Of a DNA stretch of 33,551 bases, positions 7,305-16,092 are shown piece by piece. Positions within the stretch are counted from its first letter, which is position 1, and the number at the start of each line of letters is the position of its first letter. The notes under the pieces were generated by a model. It saw only the letters and a list, made by a program, of their open reading frames with translations. It was not told the DNA's origin and did no database searches. Source of the stretch: Clostridia bacterium (GTDB lineage Bacteria > Bacillota > Clostridia > Christensenellales > UBA1242). The stretch is from the NCBI GenBank assembly GCA_900766395.1, contig CAAFWB010000001.1, positions 1-33,551 of the forward strand, given 5' to 3'. Both the position numbers and the translations under genes were made by a program.

Positions 7305-9232
7305 AAAAACCAAAATTCAAATTTAAAATTCAAAAAACATTTACATTATTTTCACTACGAAAGAGGATATCAGCATTAATTATTGCGATATCCTTTCTTT
7401 TTTGTGCACTGCTTATCAGACTTTCGATTGTGAGCCTTGTTGACGGGAAATGGCTGCAAGAAAAAGCGTTTAATCAATGGACGAGAGATTTGCCTATAAC
7501 TGGCGAGCGTGGAAAAATTTATGACACAAACGGGGCAACCCTTGCTGTTTCAAAAACGACATACGATGTTTATCTTCGCGGTCGTGAAGTTGATGACCCA
7601 ATCGGAGTGTCGTCATATCTATCAAATCTTTTGGGCTTGGAATTTGAAAAAGTTCATGCAAAAGCGATTGACAAAACAATTTCTGAAAGCCTTGTGAAGA
7701 TGCAGATTGACCAAGAGGTTGCTCTAAAGATTTTGAACAGCGACTACAAAGGTGTGTTTTTGTCTGAAAATATTGGAAGATATTATCCATATGGAGATTT
7801 ATTAACTCAAATTTTGGGGTTCACAACCATTGATAATGTCGGTCAAGCGGGCATTGAGCAATACTACAACAATATGCTTACAGGACTTGACGGGAAATAT
7901 TATGTTCAAAGTGATTTGCAAGGGCATCAAATTGACAACACACTTTCGTCCTACATTCCATCAGTTGCGGGAATGAACTTGCAACTAACGATTGATGTGA
8001 GCATTCAACAAGTGGTTGAAACAGTTTTGGAGCAAATTGTTCTTGACCACAAACCAAAAAGTGTGACGTGCATTGTCATGAATCCAAAAAATGGCGAACT
8101 TTTGGCGCTTGGACTCAAACCAAGTTTCAATCTCAATGACATTCCAAGAAGTGACCCAGGTCTCATGTCGACCGTCAAAAACACCGCGGTTGTTGATGTT
8201 TATGAACCTGGTTCAACTTTCAAAATTCTAACCACTGCCGCAGCACTTGAAGAGGGCAAGACAAACTTGAATGACAGATTCTATGACCCTGGATATCGAA
8301 TTGTTGACGGGCAAAAAATCAAGTGTTGGAAAACAATAGGACACGGAAGCGAGGACTTGGTTGACGGTTTCATCAATTCTTGCAACTCAGTTTTTATGGA
8401 CTTGGCACTTCGAATGGGAACAAATAATTTTTATTCATACCTCAAAAAGTTTGGAATTGGGTCAAAAACTGGCATTGACATTGCGTCAGAAAGTTCTGGA
8501 ATTTTGATGAAGCAGTCAAGTGTTAAAAATGTCGACCTTGCTCGCATTGGATTCGGTCAAGCGGTTGCTGTCACACCAATTCAAATAATAACTGCGTTTT
8601 GTGCGGCAATTAATGGTGGGGAATTGTTGCAACCATATCTCGTGAAAAGTGCGACAGATAGTCAAGGTAATGTCATTCTTGAAAACAACAAAAAAGTCAA
8701 AACGCGTGTAATTTCACAAAATACTTCAAATTTAATTAATAATTTGCTTGAAAATGTTGCAACAAAGCGAGGAAAAACAACTTTTGTTGATGGATATCGA
8801 ATTGGAGGAAAAACTGGAACCGCCCAAAAATATGAGAATGGTGTTATTGCGAGAGGCAAATATGTTTCAAGTTTCTTTGGCACATATCCCGCTGACAATC
8901 CAGAGTATGCAATGTTGCTTTTGGTTAATGAGCCAAGTGCTGGCGTGTACTATGGAAGTGTTGTTGCGGCTCCTTATGCAAAAGAAATATTCTCAGGCAT
9001 ATTCCAAGCAAAAAACATAAAATCACAAGACGAACAACAAAAACAAAAAGAATATGTTGAAATGCCAAATCTTGTTGGACTAAGTCTTGTTGAAGCTTGT
9101 GAAAAACTTGTAACAATGGGACTAAACTATGAACTTGACGGCGAGGGAGGAATGGTTGTTGCCCAGTTCCCACCAACTGGCACGGTTCTTGAAAAATATT
9201 CGACAGTTCAAATCAGTGTTGCAAATGAGTGA
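7301..9232 (+). CDS. SpoVD/PBP2-type class B penicillin-binding protein (transpeptidase)
   Basis: Class B PBP that crosslinks peptidoglycan; in this position it serves as the division transpeptidase (PBP2B/FtsI) or the spore-cortex enzyme SpoVD. The 643-residue protein has a cytoplasmic basic N terminus, one membrane anchor at about 22-46, the RGKIYDTNG motif of the dimerisation domain, then transpeptidase motifs STFK (nucleophile S305), SCN (360-362) and KTGT (504-507). One PASTA domain closes the protein (about 580-643: MPNLVGLSLVEAC). A single PASTA is like SpoVD. With no second PBP here, it could do both jobs. It overlaps the FtsL-like gene, so translation is probably coupled; murE follows after 82 nt. 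Confidence 0.92.
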   Translation: MKKPKFKFKIQKTFTLFSLRKRISALIIAISFLFCALLIRLSIVSLVDGKWLQEKAFNQWTRDLPITGERGKIYDTNGATLAVSKTTYDVYLRGREVDDPIGVSSYLSNLLGLEFEKVHAKAIDKTISESLVKMQIDQEVALKILNSDYKGVFLSENIGRYYPYGDLLTQILGFTTIDNVGQAGIEQYYNNMLTGLDGKYYVQSDLQGHQIDNTLSSYIPSVAGMNLQLTIDVSIQQVVETVLEQIVLDHKPKSVTCIVMNPKNGELLALGLKPSFNLNDIPRSDPGLMSTVKNTAVVDVYEPGSTFKILTTAAALEEGKTNLNDRFYDPGYRIVDGQKIKCWKTIGHGSEDLVDGFINSCNSVFMDLALRMGTNNFYSYLKKFGIGSKTGIDIASESSGILMKQSSVKNVDLARIGFGQAVAVTPIQIITAFCAAINGGELLQPYLVKSATDSQGNVILENNKKVKTRVISQNTSNLINNLLENVATKRGKTTFVDGYRIGGKTGTAQKYENGVIARGKYVSSFFGTYPADNPEYAMLLLVNEPSAGVYYGSVVAAPYAKEIFSGIFQAKNIKSQDEQQKQKEYVEMPNLVGLSLVEACEKLVTMGLNYELDGEGGMVVAQFPPTGTVLEKYSTVQISVANE

Positions 9233-9314
9233 AATTTTGCTCGTATTATGAGTTATTTTGCGAACAACAACAAAAATATTTTCCACGTGCTACACTCAAA
9301 ACAAGGAGAAAAAT

Positions 9315-10751
9315 ATGATTTCATTTGAAAAACTATTTGACGGAGTAAAAATTCAAGAAATTCAAAATCCCACGATTGACAAATTCTTTAATCATCCAAC
9401 ATTTGATTCAAACAAAGTTGAAAAAGATGACGTGTTCTTTTGCTTTGAAGGAAAGAATGTTGACGGTCATAAATTTGCTTGTGACGCAGTAAAGAATGGT
9501 GCGAAAGCGGTTGTTTGCCAGCACCCTCTCAATATTTCCGCAATGCAAATTATTGTTGAAGACACGCGAGAGGCGTTTGCTCTATGTTGCAAAAACTATT
9601 TTAACAAAGTAAGCGACAAACTCAAAATTGTTGGGGTTTCGGGAACGAATGGAAAAACAACCACAGCAACTCTAATTGCCCACATTTTAAACCATGCAGG
9701 CAAAAACGCGGCAGTAATTGGGACAAGCGGTGCTTTTTGGAATGGAAACAACATAAATTTCAATATGACAACTCCTGACCCTGATGTTTTGCATAAATTT
9801 TTTGCACAGATGCTGGAAGACGGCGTTGAATACGTTGTTATGGAAGTTTCTGCCCATGCCATTGCACTGAAGAAAATTGCGGGCATAATTTTTGAAGTTG
9901 GAGTGATGACAAACATCACAGAAGACCACTTGGATTATTTTGATACTTTTCAAAAATACGCAAAAACCAAAGTTGACTTCATGAATAGTCCATATGTTTT
10001 GAGTCGGGTTGTCAATGTTGATGATGAGATTTTGAGAAATAATATGCAAGAAAACAACCTTGCAAAAATCACATATGGAATGGATTGTCCCTCGGATTGT
10101 TTTGTGGCAGGACTTTCGATGAGTGCAAAAGGCAGTCATTTTGTTCTGAATTTCATGGATAATGTTGTGGAAATAAATTCGCCGCTTGTGGGGAAATATA
10201 ATATTGAAAACATCATGGCGGCATTTTGTGCTTGCTCCATGCTTGGTGTTCCGTTTGAAGAAACAAAGGACGCGATTGCTTCGTTTGCGGGCGTTGAAGG
10301 GCGATTTAATGTATTTTCATCAAGTCGTGGCTTTGATGTTATCATTGACTATGCACATACTCCAGACGGGTTGCAAAATGTTTTGAAAACAGCAAGCGGT
10401 CTCACAAGCGGACGCCTCATTTTGGTGTTTGGTTGTGGCGGGGGACGAGAAAGACAAAAAAGACCACAAATGGCTCGCATTGCAGAAAAATATTGTGACG
10501 ATGTGATTGTGACGTCAGACAATCCTCGATTTGAAAATCCCCAAGATATAATTGATGAAATCAAAACGGGGTTTGAAGGAAATGACCATATAGAAATTGT
10601 CGACAGATTCGAGGCAATCAAGCACGCGATGAAGATTGCTCGTCCGCATGACATTGTTCTTGTTTGTGGCAAAGGTGCCGAAGATTATATGGAAATTAAA
10701 GGAGAAAAAATTCATTTCAAAGATGCCGAAGTTGTCAAACAATTTTTATAA
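9315..10751 (+). CDS. murE: UDP-MurNAc-tripeptide ligase (meso-DAP adding)
   Basis: MurE adds the third residue of the peptidoglycan stem peptide in the cytosol with ATP. Motifs: an N-terminal UDP-binding domain with DSNKVEKDDVFFCFEG, ATP loop GTNGKTT (110-116), MEVSAHA carrying the lysine-region residues of the central domain, NITEDHLDYF, and DYAHTPDGL at the start of the C-terminal domain. DNPR at 402-405 is the signature for meso-diaminopimelate rather than lysine. Start: an earlier in-frame ATG at 9258 exists, but AAGGAG at 9303-9308 serves the ATG at 9315 and gives the usual N terminus and 478 residues. mraY follows in 11 nt; murF, normally next, is missing. Confidence 0.95.
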   Translation: MISFEKLFDGVKIQEIQNPTIDKFFNHPTFDSNKVEKDDVFFCFEGKNVDGHKFACDAVKNGAKAVVCQHPLNISAMQIIVEDTREAFALCCKNYFNKVSDKLKIVGVSGTNGKTTTATLIAHILNHAGKNAAVIGTSGAFWNGNNINFNMTTPDPDVLHKFFAQMLEDGVEYVVMEVSAHAIALKKIAGIIFEVGVMTNITEDHLDYFDTFQKYAKTKVDFMNSPYVLSRVVNVDDEILRNNMQENNLAKITYGMDCPSDCFVAGLSMSAKGSHFVLNFMDNVVEINSPLVGKYNIENIMAAFCACSMLGVPFEETKDAIASFAGVEGRFNVFSSSRGFDVIIDYAHTPDGLQNVLKTASGLTSGRLILVFGCGGGRERQKRPQMARIAEKYCDDVIVTSDNPRFENPQDIIDEIKTGFEGNDHIEIVDRFEAIKHAMKIARPHDIVLVCGKGAEDYMEIKGEKIHFKDAEVVKQFL

Positions 10752-10762
10752 AAGGAGAAGAA

Positions 10763-11764
10763 ATGAAAGCGTATAACTTGCTGTTTTGTTTCTTGATTGG
10801 ACTTTTGGTTTCTGTGGCTTTCGCGCCACTGGTTATAAAACTTTCGCAGAAGTTCAAACTCAAACAGACAATTTTGCACTATGTTGAACTGCATAAGGAC
10901 AAGCAGGGGACTCCAACCATGGGAGGATTTATTTTCCTTTTGGGGTTTGTGGTGGCCGCTGCCTGTTTTTTGCGAGAAGATTGCTTGCTTTCTGTGATTG
11001 CAATCGCGGTCACGCTTTCATTTGGACTGCTTGGTTTTTTGGACGACTTCATCAAAATAAAGTTTCATCAAAACGAGGGACTCAAACCCTATCAAAAAAT
11101 AATTGGACAGTTGGGCATATCAACAATCATTGGACTATTCGCATATTTCAACGGACTTGTTCCAAACGAGATTGTTTTGCCTTTTTCAAACATAACATTA
11201 AACCTCGGGTGGGGCATTATTCCATTTGTGATTTTTGTCATGATTGCAATCACAAACAGCGTCAACCTCACTGACGGATTGGACGGACTTGCCGGAGGAG
11301 TGAGTTTTGTTTATCTTTTTGGATTTGCTGTCCTTATTTATATTTTTATTTCAAACACCAGTGCAATCCATGTCCAGACCGAACAGTTTAATCTTGTGCT
11401 CATTTCTGCTGCCATGATGGGTGGACTTGGTGGATTTTTGTGTTTCAACTGCAACAAGGCAAAAATCTTTATGGGCGACACCGGCTCACTCGCACTCGGC
11501 GGACTCATTGGAGTGCTTGCAGTGTTCTCGGGACTTGAACTATATCTGCCAATCTTGGGGATTATGTTTGTTCTTTCAGCACTGTCTGACATCATTCAAG
11601 TGTTGCACTACAAACGAACAAAAAAACGTGTTTTTCTCATGGCGCCGCTTCATCACCATTTTGAGAAAAAAGGAGTGCATGAAAACCGTATTGTCGTAAT
11701 ATATATATTTATAACTATGGCAATAAGCGTTCTTTCGATTGCGACGACGCTTGCGGTGAGGTGA
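10763..11764 (+). CDS. mraY: Phospho-MurNAc-pentapeptide translocase
   Basis: MraY transfers phospho-MurNAc-pentapeptide to undecaprenyl phosphate, making lipid I at the membrane. The 333-residue polytopic protein carries the family motifs: QGTPTMGG (48-55), catalytic pair D94-D95 in LDDFIK, NSVNLTDGLDGLAGG with the metal-binding aspartates, FMGDTGSL, and the cytoplasmic LHHHFEKKG histidine loop. About ten membrane helices can be traced. AAGGAGAAG precedes the ATG. Its stop is one nt from the murD start, and the murD ribosome site lies inside its last codons, so the two are co-translated or coupled. Confidence 0.97.
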   Translation: MKAYNLLFCFLIGLLVSVAFAPLVIKLSQKFKLKQTILHYVELHKDKQGTPTMGGFIFLLGFVVAAACFLREDCLLSVIAIAVTLSFGLLGFLDDFIKIKFHQNEGLKPYQKIIGQLGISTIIGLFAYFNGLVPNEIVLPFSNITLNLGWGIIPFVIFVMIAITNSVNLTDGLDGLAGGVSFVYLFGFAVLIYIFISNTSAIHVQTEQFNLVLISAAMMGGLGGFLCFNCNKAKIFMGDTGSLALGGLIGVLAVFSGLELYLPILGIMFVLSALSDIIQVLHYKRTKKRVFLMAPLHHHFEKKGVHENRIVVIYIFITMAISVLSIATTLAVR

Positions 11765-11765
11765 T

Positions 11766-13079
11766 ATGAAAAAACAAAAATCTGTTCTTATTTTGGGATA
11801 TGGTGTGACTGGCAAAGCGTGTGTTGAATACTTCCTCTCAAAAAAATATCAGGTTTTTGTTTACGCAAAAGACACTGAAAACATCGAGGGCGTCAATTTG
11901 ATTTCGTCAGTTGAAGAAGTCCTGAAAAACCGCATAAAATTGTGTGTGACAAGCCCTGGGATTAATATGAAAAAAGACTTGTTTTGCTTGCATCTAAAAA
12001 GGTTTGGAATTCAAGTTGTTACTGAACTTGAATATGCACTAAAAAATATTAAAGGCAAAACCATTGCTGTCACAGGAACCAACGGGAAAAGCACAACTGC
12101 AACGCTCATTTATGAATTGCTCAAACATAAATATCCTTGTGTTCTTGCCGGAAACATTGGCACGCCACTAATTTCACAAATCAACTCCATTTCGAGAAAA
12201 ACAAAAGTTGTTCTCGAAGTGTCTTCTTTTATGCTTGAAAATATGAATGATTTTTGCTTTGATGTTTCGTGTCTTCTCAATCTCACACCTGATCACGAAA
12301 ATTGGCATGGTGGAGTGGAGGACTATTATCAAGCCAAACTCAAAGTGTTTTTGGGACAAACAAAAAAACAAGTCGCAGTTCTCAACTTTGACGACAAAAT
12401 TGTGTTTGACAGAACTCGTCACATAAACTCTCGTGCACTATATTTTTCAAAAACCGAAACTGTCAAGGGTTGCTTTGAGAGAGTGGGGAAACTTTGCTAC
12501 TATGACGAAAATTTTGATGACATCATGAGTGTCAAAGATGTTGGATTGCGTGGCGAAAAAAATCTTGAAAACATATTGTGTGCTGTGACCGTTGCAAAAT
12601 ATTTTGAAGTTGATGACAAAACAATTTCATCTGTTGTTTCAAATTTCAAACCTCTTCGTCATCGAATCGAGTTCGTGGGGGAAAAGGACGGCGTGCTATA
12701 TTTCAACGACTCAAAAGCAACCAACATTTCGTCAACGCTTTGTGCTTTGGGCGCTTTTGAAAAGAATGTCATTCTCATGCTGGGTGGACAGACAAAAAAT
12801 CAAAATTTTGATAATTTGTTCAATAAAAGCCTAAATAATGTGAAATTATTTGTAATTTATGGCGAAAATTACGAAATTATTGAAAATTCAATAAACAAAT
12901 ATAAAGAAAAATACAACTATATTTTGTCGAAAAATTTTGATGAAGCTTTTGAAAAAGCAAAAATGAATGCAACAGCGGGAGATGTTGTTCTTCTTTCTCC
13001 GGCATGTGCAAGTTTTGATGAATTCAAGAATTTTGAAGATCGTGGAGATTGTTTTTGTGAAAAAGTTAAACAAATCTAG
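11766..13079 (+). CDS. murD: UDP-MurNAc-alanine:D-glutamate ligase
   Basis: MurD adds D-glutamate to UDP-MurNAc-L-Ala with ATP. At 437 residues it is normal in length. Visible: N-terminal Rossmann-like GYGVTGKA (11-18) for UDP binding, SPGIN, ATP loop GTNGKST (104-110), LEVSSFML, LNLTPDH in the central domain, HRIEFV and the YFNDSKATN loop in the C-terminal domain, and SPACASFDEF near the end. GAGGTG lies 2-7 nt before the ATG, within the end of mraY. Its last 23 nt overlap the likely ftsW start. No missing catalytic motif was seen. Confidence 0.96.
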   Translation: MKKQKSVLILGYGVTGKACVEYFLSKKYQVFVYAKDTENIEGVNLISSVEEVLKNRIKLCVTSPGINMKKDLFCLHLKRFGIQVVTELEYALKNIKGKTIAVTGTNGKSTTATLIYELLKHKYPCVLAGNIGTPLISQINSISRKTKVVLEVSSFMLENMNDFCFDVSCLLNLTPDHENWHGGVEDYYQAKLKVFLGQTKKQVAVLNFDDKIVFDRTRHINSRALYFSKTETVKGCFERVGKLCYYDENFDDIMSVKDVGLRGEKNLENILCAVTVAKYFEVDDKTISSVVSNFKPLRHRIEFVGEKDGVLYFNDSKATNISSTLCALGAFEKNVILMLGGQTKNQNFDNLFNKSLNNVKLFVIYGENYEIIENSINKYKEKYNYILSKNFDEAFEKAKMNATAGDVVLLSPACASFDEFKNFEDRGDCFCEKVKQI

Positions 13080-14190
13080 GGGAAACATAAAATTTTCACG
13101 AACACAAATTATTGTGCTCGTTCTTGTTTTGTTCCTTGCTGGATTTGGTTGTCTCATGGTGTATTCTGCAAGTTCCTATGCTGCGGCACATCGTTATCAC
13201 AATCAATATTATTTTTTGATAAAGCAAATCATTGGTGCGGTGATTGGGGCGATGTGTCTTGTTTTGTTCTCTTATGTTGATTACCACAAATTCACAAAGT
13301 GGAGATATGTCATCATTGCGGTTTCGGTTGTTCTCATGGTCTTGGTTTTTGTTCCGGGAATTGGGGTTGAAAACTATGGGGCAAAAAGATGGATTCGTCT
13401 TCCAGGAATGACAATTCAACCGAGTGAAATTTGCAAGTTTGTGTTTGTGCTTTATGCGGCATGGTATCTCGGCGAAAACTACCACAAAGTCAAATCATTT
13501 CGCGGCATTTTGCCAGTGCTTATTTTGGGTGGCATTTTTTGTTTGCTTATTATTGCAGAGCCAAACATGTCAATCACAATGTGCTTGGGGATGGTTCTTC
13601 TTGTCATGCTGTTTGTTGGTGGGGCGAGTGCCAAACAGTTTGCACTCGTGGGCGTTCCCGCACTTTGCATGGTTCCAGTGTTAATTGCGATTGAACCATA
13701 CCGAATGAAAAGGCTTGTTGCATTTTTGGACCCTTGGGCAAATCCGCAAAGCGAAGGTTTTCAACTCATTCAGTCACTCTATTCAATTGGCTCAGGCGGT
13801 TGGTTTGGAGTTGGTCTTTTCAACTCCCGCCAAAAATATTTGTTTTTGCCATTCTCGGAAAGTGACTTCATTTTTTCAATCATTGCTGAAGAGTTTGGAT
13901 TCGTTGGCGCAGGACTTTTGCTAGTCGTTTTTGCAGTTTTGGTCGTCAAACTAATCAAAATTGGACTGAGGGCGAACGATCGTTTTGGTTGTCTTTTGTG
14001 TGTCGGTGTTGCCGCCGTCATCGCGGTGCAAACTCTCATCAATGTTGCAGTTGTCACAGGCTCAATTCCGCCGACAGGTCTTCCACTTCCGTTCATCTCG
14101 TCTGGTTCAACATCTCTCGTTGTGTTTATGTCCGCAGTCGGCATCTGCCTCAATGTCGAAAGACAAAGCATGAAAAAAACAATCTGTTGA
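13057..14190 (+). CDS. ftsW: SEDS peptidoglycan glycosyltransferase (FtsW/SpoVE)
   Basis: FtsW polymerises lipid II into glycan at the septum with a class B PBP partner. About ten membrane helices and the SEDS signatures are present: GAKRWIRLPGMTIQPSE, the GSGGWFGVGLFNS loop, FSESDFIFSIIAEEFG with the conserved Asp (D270 from this start) thought to be catalytic, and TGLPLPFISSGST near the end. The open frame continues upstream to 12967, but that part is deep inside murD. I chose GTG 13057, behind GGAG at 13044-13047, giving 377 residues and a short basic N terminus; ATG 13018 is the alternative. The gene ends the first dcw block and meets a convergent reverse gene at a shared terminator. Confidence 0.92.
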   Translation: MKKLNKSRGNIKFSRTQIIVLVLVLFLAGFGCLMVYSASSYAAAHRYHNQYYFLIKQIIGAVIGAMCLVLFSYVDYHKFTKWRYVIIAVSVVLMVLVFVPGIGVENYGAKRWIRLPGMTIQPSEICKFVFVLYAAWYLGENYHKVKSFRGILPVLILGGIFCLLIIAEPNMSITMCLGMVLLVMLFVGGASAKQFALVGVPALCMVPVLIAIEPYRMKRLVAFLDPWANPQSEGFQLIQSLYSIGSGGWFGVGLFNSRQKYLFLPFSESDFIFSIIAEEFGFVGAGLLLVVFAVLVVKLIKIGLRANDRFGCLLCVGVAAVIAVQTLINVAVVTGSIPPTGLPLPFISSGSTSLVVFMSAVGICLNVERQSMKKTIC

Positions 14191-14219
14191 AACTTTGAAT
14201 AAAAAGTGCAATAAAAATA

Positions 14220-14244
14220 CCCACCAATATTGGTGGGCGTTTTT
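14220..14244 (+). terminator. Bidirectional terminator between ftsW and reverse gene
   Basis: An 18-bp perfect palindrome (14220-14237, CCCACCAATATTGGTGGG) is followed by CGTTTTT on the + strand and by TATTTTTATT on the - strand. It can stop both ftsW and the convergent gene that ends at 14244. Confidence 0.88.
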
Positions 14245-14795
14245 CAAAATTCTAATGTTTGGTCATATTGTTTTGCATATTCTTGATTTTTGCATTTCTG
14301 TTTGGCCAGTCTTTCATTTTTAATATTTCTAAAAGCGGATTTGCTATGGGATTCAACAAAATTAACCGCTTTTTCAATTTTTGCAATAGTGGTAATATCA
14401 ATAAAATTTTCAGGGTTATTAAATACTGCCTCAAAGATGTTTTTGCTGTTATCCATACGATTGTATTCCAACACTTGCGTAATTTGCTTATAGCGATAAA
14501 AACATGTATCATCATCATCTCTGAAAATTGCCCTTGAGTTTGCATTTATGTCTTCAAATTTACCACATAATGGAAATGCTTTTAATCCGTCATTTGTCTC
14601 ATATGCATTAACATAGTAGAAATGACCGACGTCTCTATCTTCTTTCATATATGTATGAAACGAAGGTTTGTCTATAGAATGAATTTCATTTTTGGTCAAG
14701 ATTTTAATTTTTGTTTTTTTGTTGTTCAAGACACCAAACCGACAATCTCCAGACTCATAAATCAAAAGCAAATCTTTAATTTTGTATTTTTCCAT
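14244..14795 (-). CDS. Unrecognised soluble protein, 183 residues
   Basis: No family recognised. The protein is hydrophilic, without signal peptide or membrane segment. The N terminus (KYKIKDLLLIYESGDCRFGVLNN) looks like a small beta-rich module, the middle carries an acidic DDDDTCFYRYKQI stretch, and the last 50 residues are helical and basic (FRNIKNERLAKQKCKNQEYAKQ). Start: the frame opens at 14876, but AAAGGAGAT lies just upstream of the ATG at 14795 and the consensus promoter sits between, so 14795 is chosen. It is the only convincing reverse-strand gene in the window and is convergent with ftsW, in the place where murG/murC normally lie. It is probably an accessory gene; function unknown. 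Confidence 0.7.
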   Translation of the reverse strand: MEKYKIKDLLLIYESGDCRFGVLNNKKTKIKILTKNEIHSIDKPSFHTYMKEDRDVGHFYYVNAYETNDGLKAFPLCGKFEDINANSRAIFRDDDDTCFYRYKQITQVLEYNRMDNSKNIFEAVFNNPENFIDITTIAKIEKAVNFVESHSKSAFRNIKNERLAKQKCKNQEYAKQYDQTLEF

Positions 14796-14825
14796 CGAAT
14801 ATCTCCTTTTTCTGTTTAATGTAAT

Positions 14826-14854
14826 ATTATAACGAAATGCAATATATAAGTCAA
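14826..14854 (-). promoter_or_regulatory. SigA-type promoter of the reverse-strand gene
   Basis: Read on the minus strand: TTGACT (14854-14849), 17-nt spacer, TATAAT (14831-14826). Start of transcription is expected near 14819, ahead of the AAAGGAGAT ribosome site. It is one of the best promoter matches in the window. Confidence 0.82.
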
Positions 14855-14876
14855 TAGTCAATTTGGCTCCTGCCAC

Positions 14877-15241
14877 TTGATTAGAATGCTACAAAAGAAA
14901 TTTCTTCAGATATGTGTGGATGATATGCATACCATGCCGAAAAACAAAGTCGATAAGTTGTGATAAAGGAATCTTTACTAAATTGATTAAATTTATTGTT
15001 TTATTTTCTTGTGCATGCTATTTTTATTGTAAAGGGAAAAAAGTTTATGATTACACAAAGTTTTGATTGCAAGTCAGATGCGAAGAAGCACATCACAATT
15101 TCCAAAATTTTGACATTGCATTGCATTTGGCTTGTGAATTAACACTTTGATAGCAGAGCACATAGCTCTGCCATTTTTTTAAAAAATTGCCAAAAACATG
15201 ACTTGTGACAAGTTTTGTGATATTATTTTTTTGGAGAAAAT
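14877..15241. other. Gene-free, AT-rich decayed stretch
   Basis: No convincing gene on either strand. A short frame at 15047-15142 has a ribosome-like AAAGGG before its ATG and begins MITQSFDCKS, which weakly resembles the start of nucleoside phosphorylases, but it stops after 31 codons and nothing downstream continues it. The stretch is best read as degraded former coding DNA ending in the hairpin at 15151. Confidence 0.4.
15151..15180 (+). terminator. Orphan terminator-like hairpin
   Basis: GCAGAGC (15153-15159) pairs with GCTCTGC (15165-15171) around ACATA, followed by CATTTTTTT. No intact gene ends before it, which suggests a leftover terminator from a gene now decayed. Confidence 0.6.
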
Positions 15242-15444
15242 ATGAAAAAACACGAGTAAACCACACTTGAATTTATTGGCTATGTTGAAAAAGATGCCTC
15301 TTTGAAACATTTGCTAGAAGAAGATTTAGGTTTGGTGGCAGCGATATTGTCATGATATTTGACGAATCAGTCGAATGTGTTTCTCAAATCCGTAGTGAGC
15401 ATTTGCTGATGGGAGAAAACTACGCAAATTTGATAATTAAATAA
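15242..15444 (+). pseudogene. Remnant of a small acidic protein gene, stop plus frameshift
   Basis: TTGGAG and an ATG at 15242 start a frame with a TAA after five codons. Beyond that the same frame reads as a plausible protein (TTLEFIGYVEKDASLKHLLEEDLGL) until about 15334, where coding shifts to another frame (GGSDIVMIFDESVECVSQIRSEH) and runs to TAA at 15442-15444. The two halves join naturally only if one base is gained or lost near 15334 and the early stop is repaired. I do not recognise the parent family. The strong residue patterns in two successive frames indicate a recently broken gene rather than random sequence; sequencing error would need to explain two defects. Confidence 0.55.
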
Positions 15445-15528
15445 TAATCCGCGATTGTTGTCATAAAATTGGTATTGTGTTTAAATAGTTTTTTTGTTAA
15501 GATATTAATAATTCAAAGGAGGAATAAA

Positions 15529-16005
15529 ATGGATATTGGTATCAATTCAGAAGAAGGAAAATTCAAATTTAGAGTTTGTGGCATTTTGGAGCATGACGGA
15601 AAGTATTTGGCGGTAAAAATGAACAACAACAATTTCTTTTGCTTGCCAGGAGGTCATGTTGAACTTGGAGAAGACACCGAAATGGCAGTTCAAAGAGAAA
15701 TGAAAGAAGAACTTGGTTATGAGGTCAAAATAAAAAAATTGGTGTCAATAAATCAAAACTTTTTTGTTGGTATTGACGGAAGACAATTTCATGAAATCGG
15801 ATACTACTACATTGTAAACGCAATCAACGAAAAAAATATCAATGCAAGTGATTACACACGCGAAGAACTTGACAAAGGCAAAATTCAACATCTTGAATTT
15901 AAGTGGTTCACAAAAGAAGAACTCAAAGCCATTGATTTCAGACCAAAATACATTGTTGACTGTTTTGACAAATCCGAACCAACACTCAAAATCACAAGAG
16001 ATTAA
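15529..16005 (+). CDS. NUDIX hydrolase
   Basis: Nudix enzymes hydrolyse nucleoside diphosphates linked to another moiety, often for housecleaning. The 158-residue protein has a perfect Nudix box at 42-64 (GX5EX7REUXEEXGU: GHVELGE, then REMKEELGY), which binds the catalytic metal, preceded by FFCLPGG and by an N-terminal strand RVCGILEHDGKYLAV. WFTKEEL after the box is common in this family. Substrate cannot be inferred. The frame opens at 15469, but AAAGGAGG at 15516-15522 selects the ATG at 15529. A weak promoter (TTGTCA at 15458, TTAAAT at 15481) may lie upstream. It is isolated among decayed DNA and a lipoprotein gene, as expected of an accessory gene. Confidence 0.88.
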   Translation: MDIGINSEEGKFKFRVCGILEHDGKYLAVKMNNNNFFCLPGGHVELGEDTEMAVQREMKEELGYEVKIKKLVSINQNFFVGIDGRQFHEIGYYYIVNAINEKNINASDYTREELDKGKIQHLEFKWFTKEELKAIDFRPKYIVDCFDKSEPTLKITRD

Positions 16006-16027
16006 ATAATTTCAAAACATACTGTTA

Positions 16028-16056
16028 TTGACAATTTATTTTGTTGATGATAAAAT
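16028..16056 (+). promoter_or_regulatory. SigA-type promoter of the lipoprotein gene
   Basis: Consensus TTGACA (16028-16033), 17-nt spacer, TAAAAT (16051-16056). Transcription should begin near 16063, which rules out the in-frame GTG at 16057 as the start codon and supports ATG 16093. Confidence 0.82.
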
Positions 16057-16092
16057 GTGAACAATTTTATTACAAACGAAAAGGAATGGAAA

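Noticed and set aside
9258..9314. Longer murE start at ATG 9258
   Set aside because: It has no ribosome site and adds an unusual N terminus; AAGGAG at 9303 clearly serves ATG 9315.
12967..13056. Longer ftsW start at ATG 12967
   Set aside because: It lies deep inside murD, lacks a ribosome site and gives residues unlike any SEDS N terminus.
14154..14160. TGTCGAA (0A-box match) at the end of ftsW
   Set aside because: It is inside coding sequence with no promoter or sporulation gene downstream; a seven-base match is expected by chance in a window of this size.
15047..15142. Short frame beginning MITQSFDCKS, like a nucleoside phosphorylase N terminus
   Set aside because: Only 31 codons and no continuation in any frame; too little to call a gene or a named pseudogene.
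16057..16092. GTG 16057 as the lipoprotein start
   Set aside because: It directly follows the promoter -10 and precedes the expected transcription start; it would also push the signal peptide away from the N terminus.
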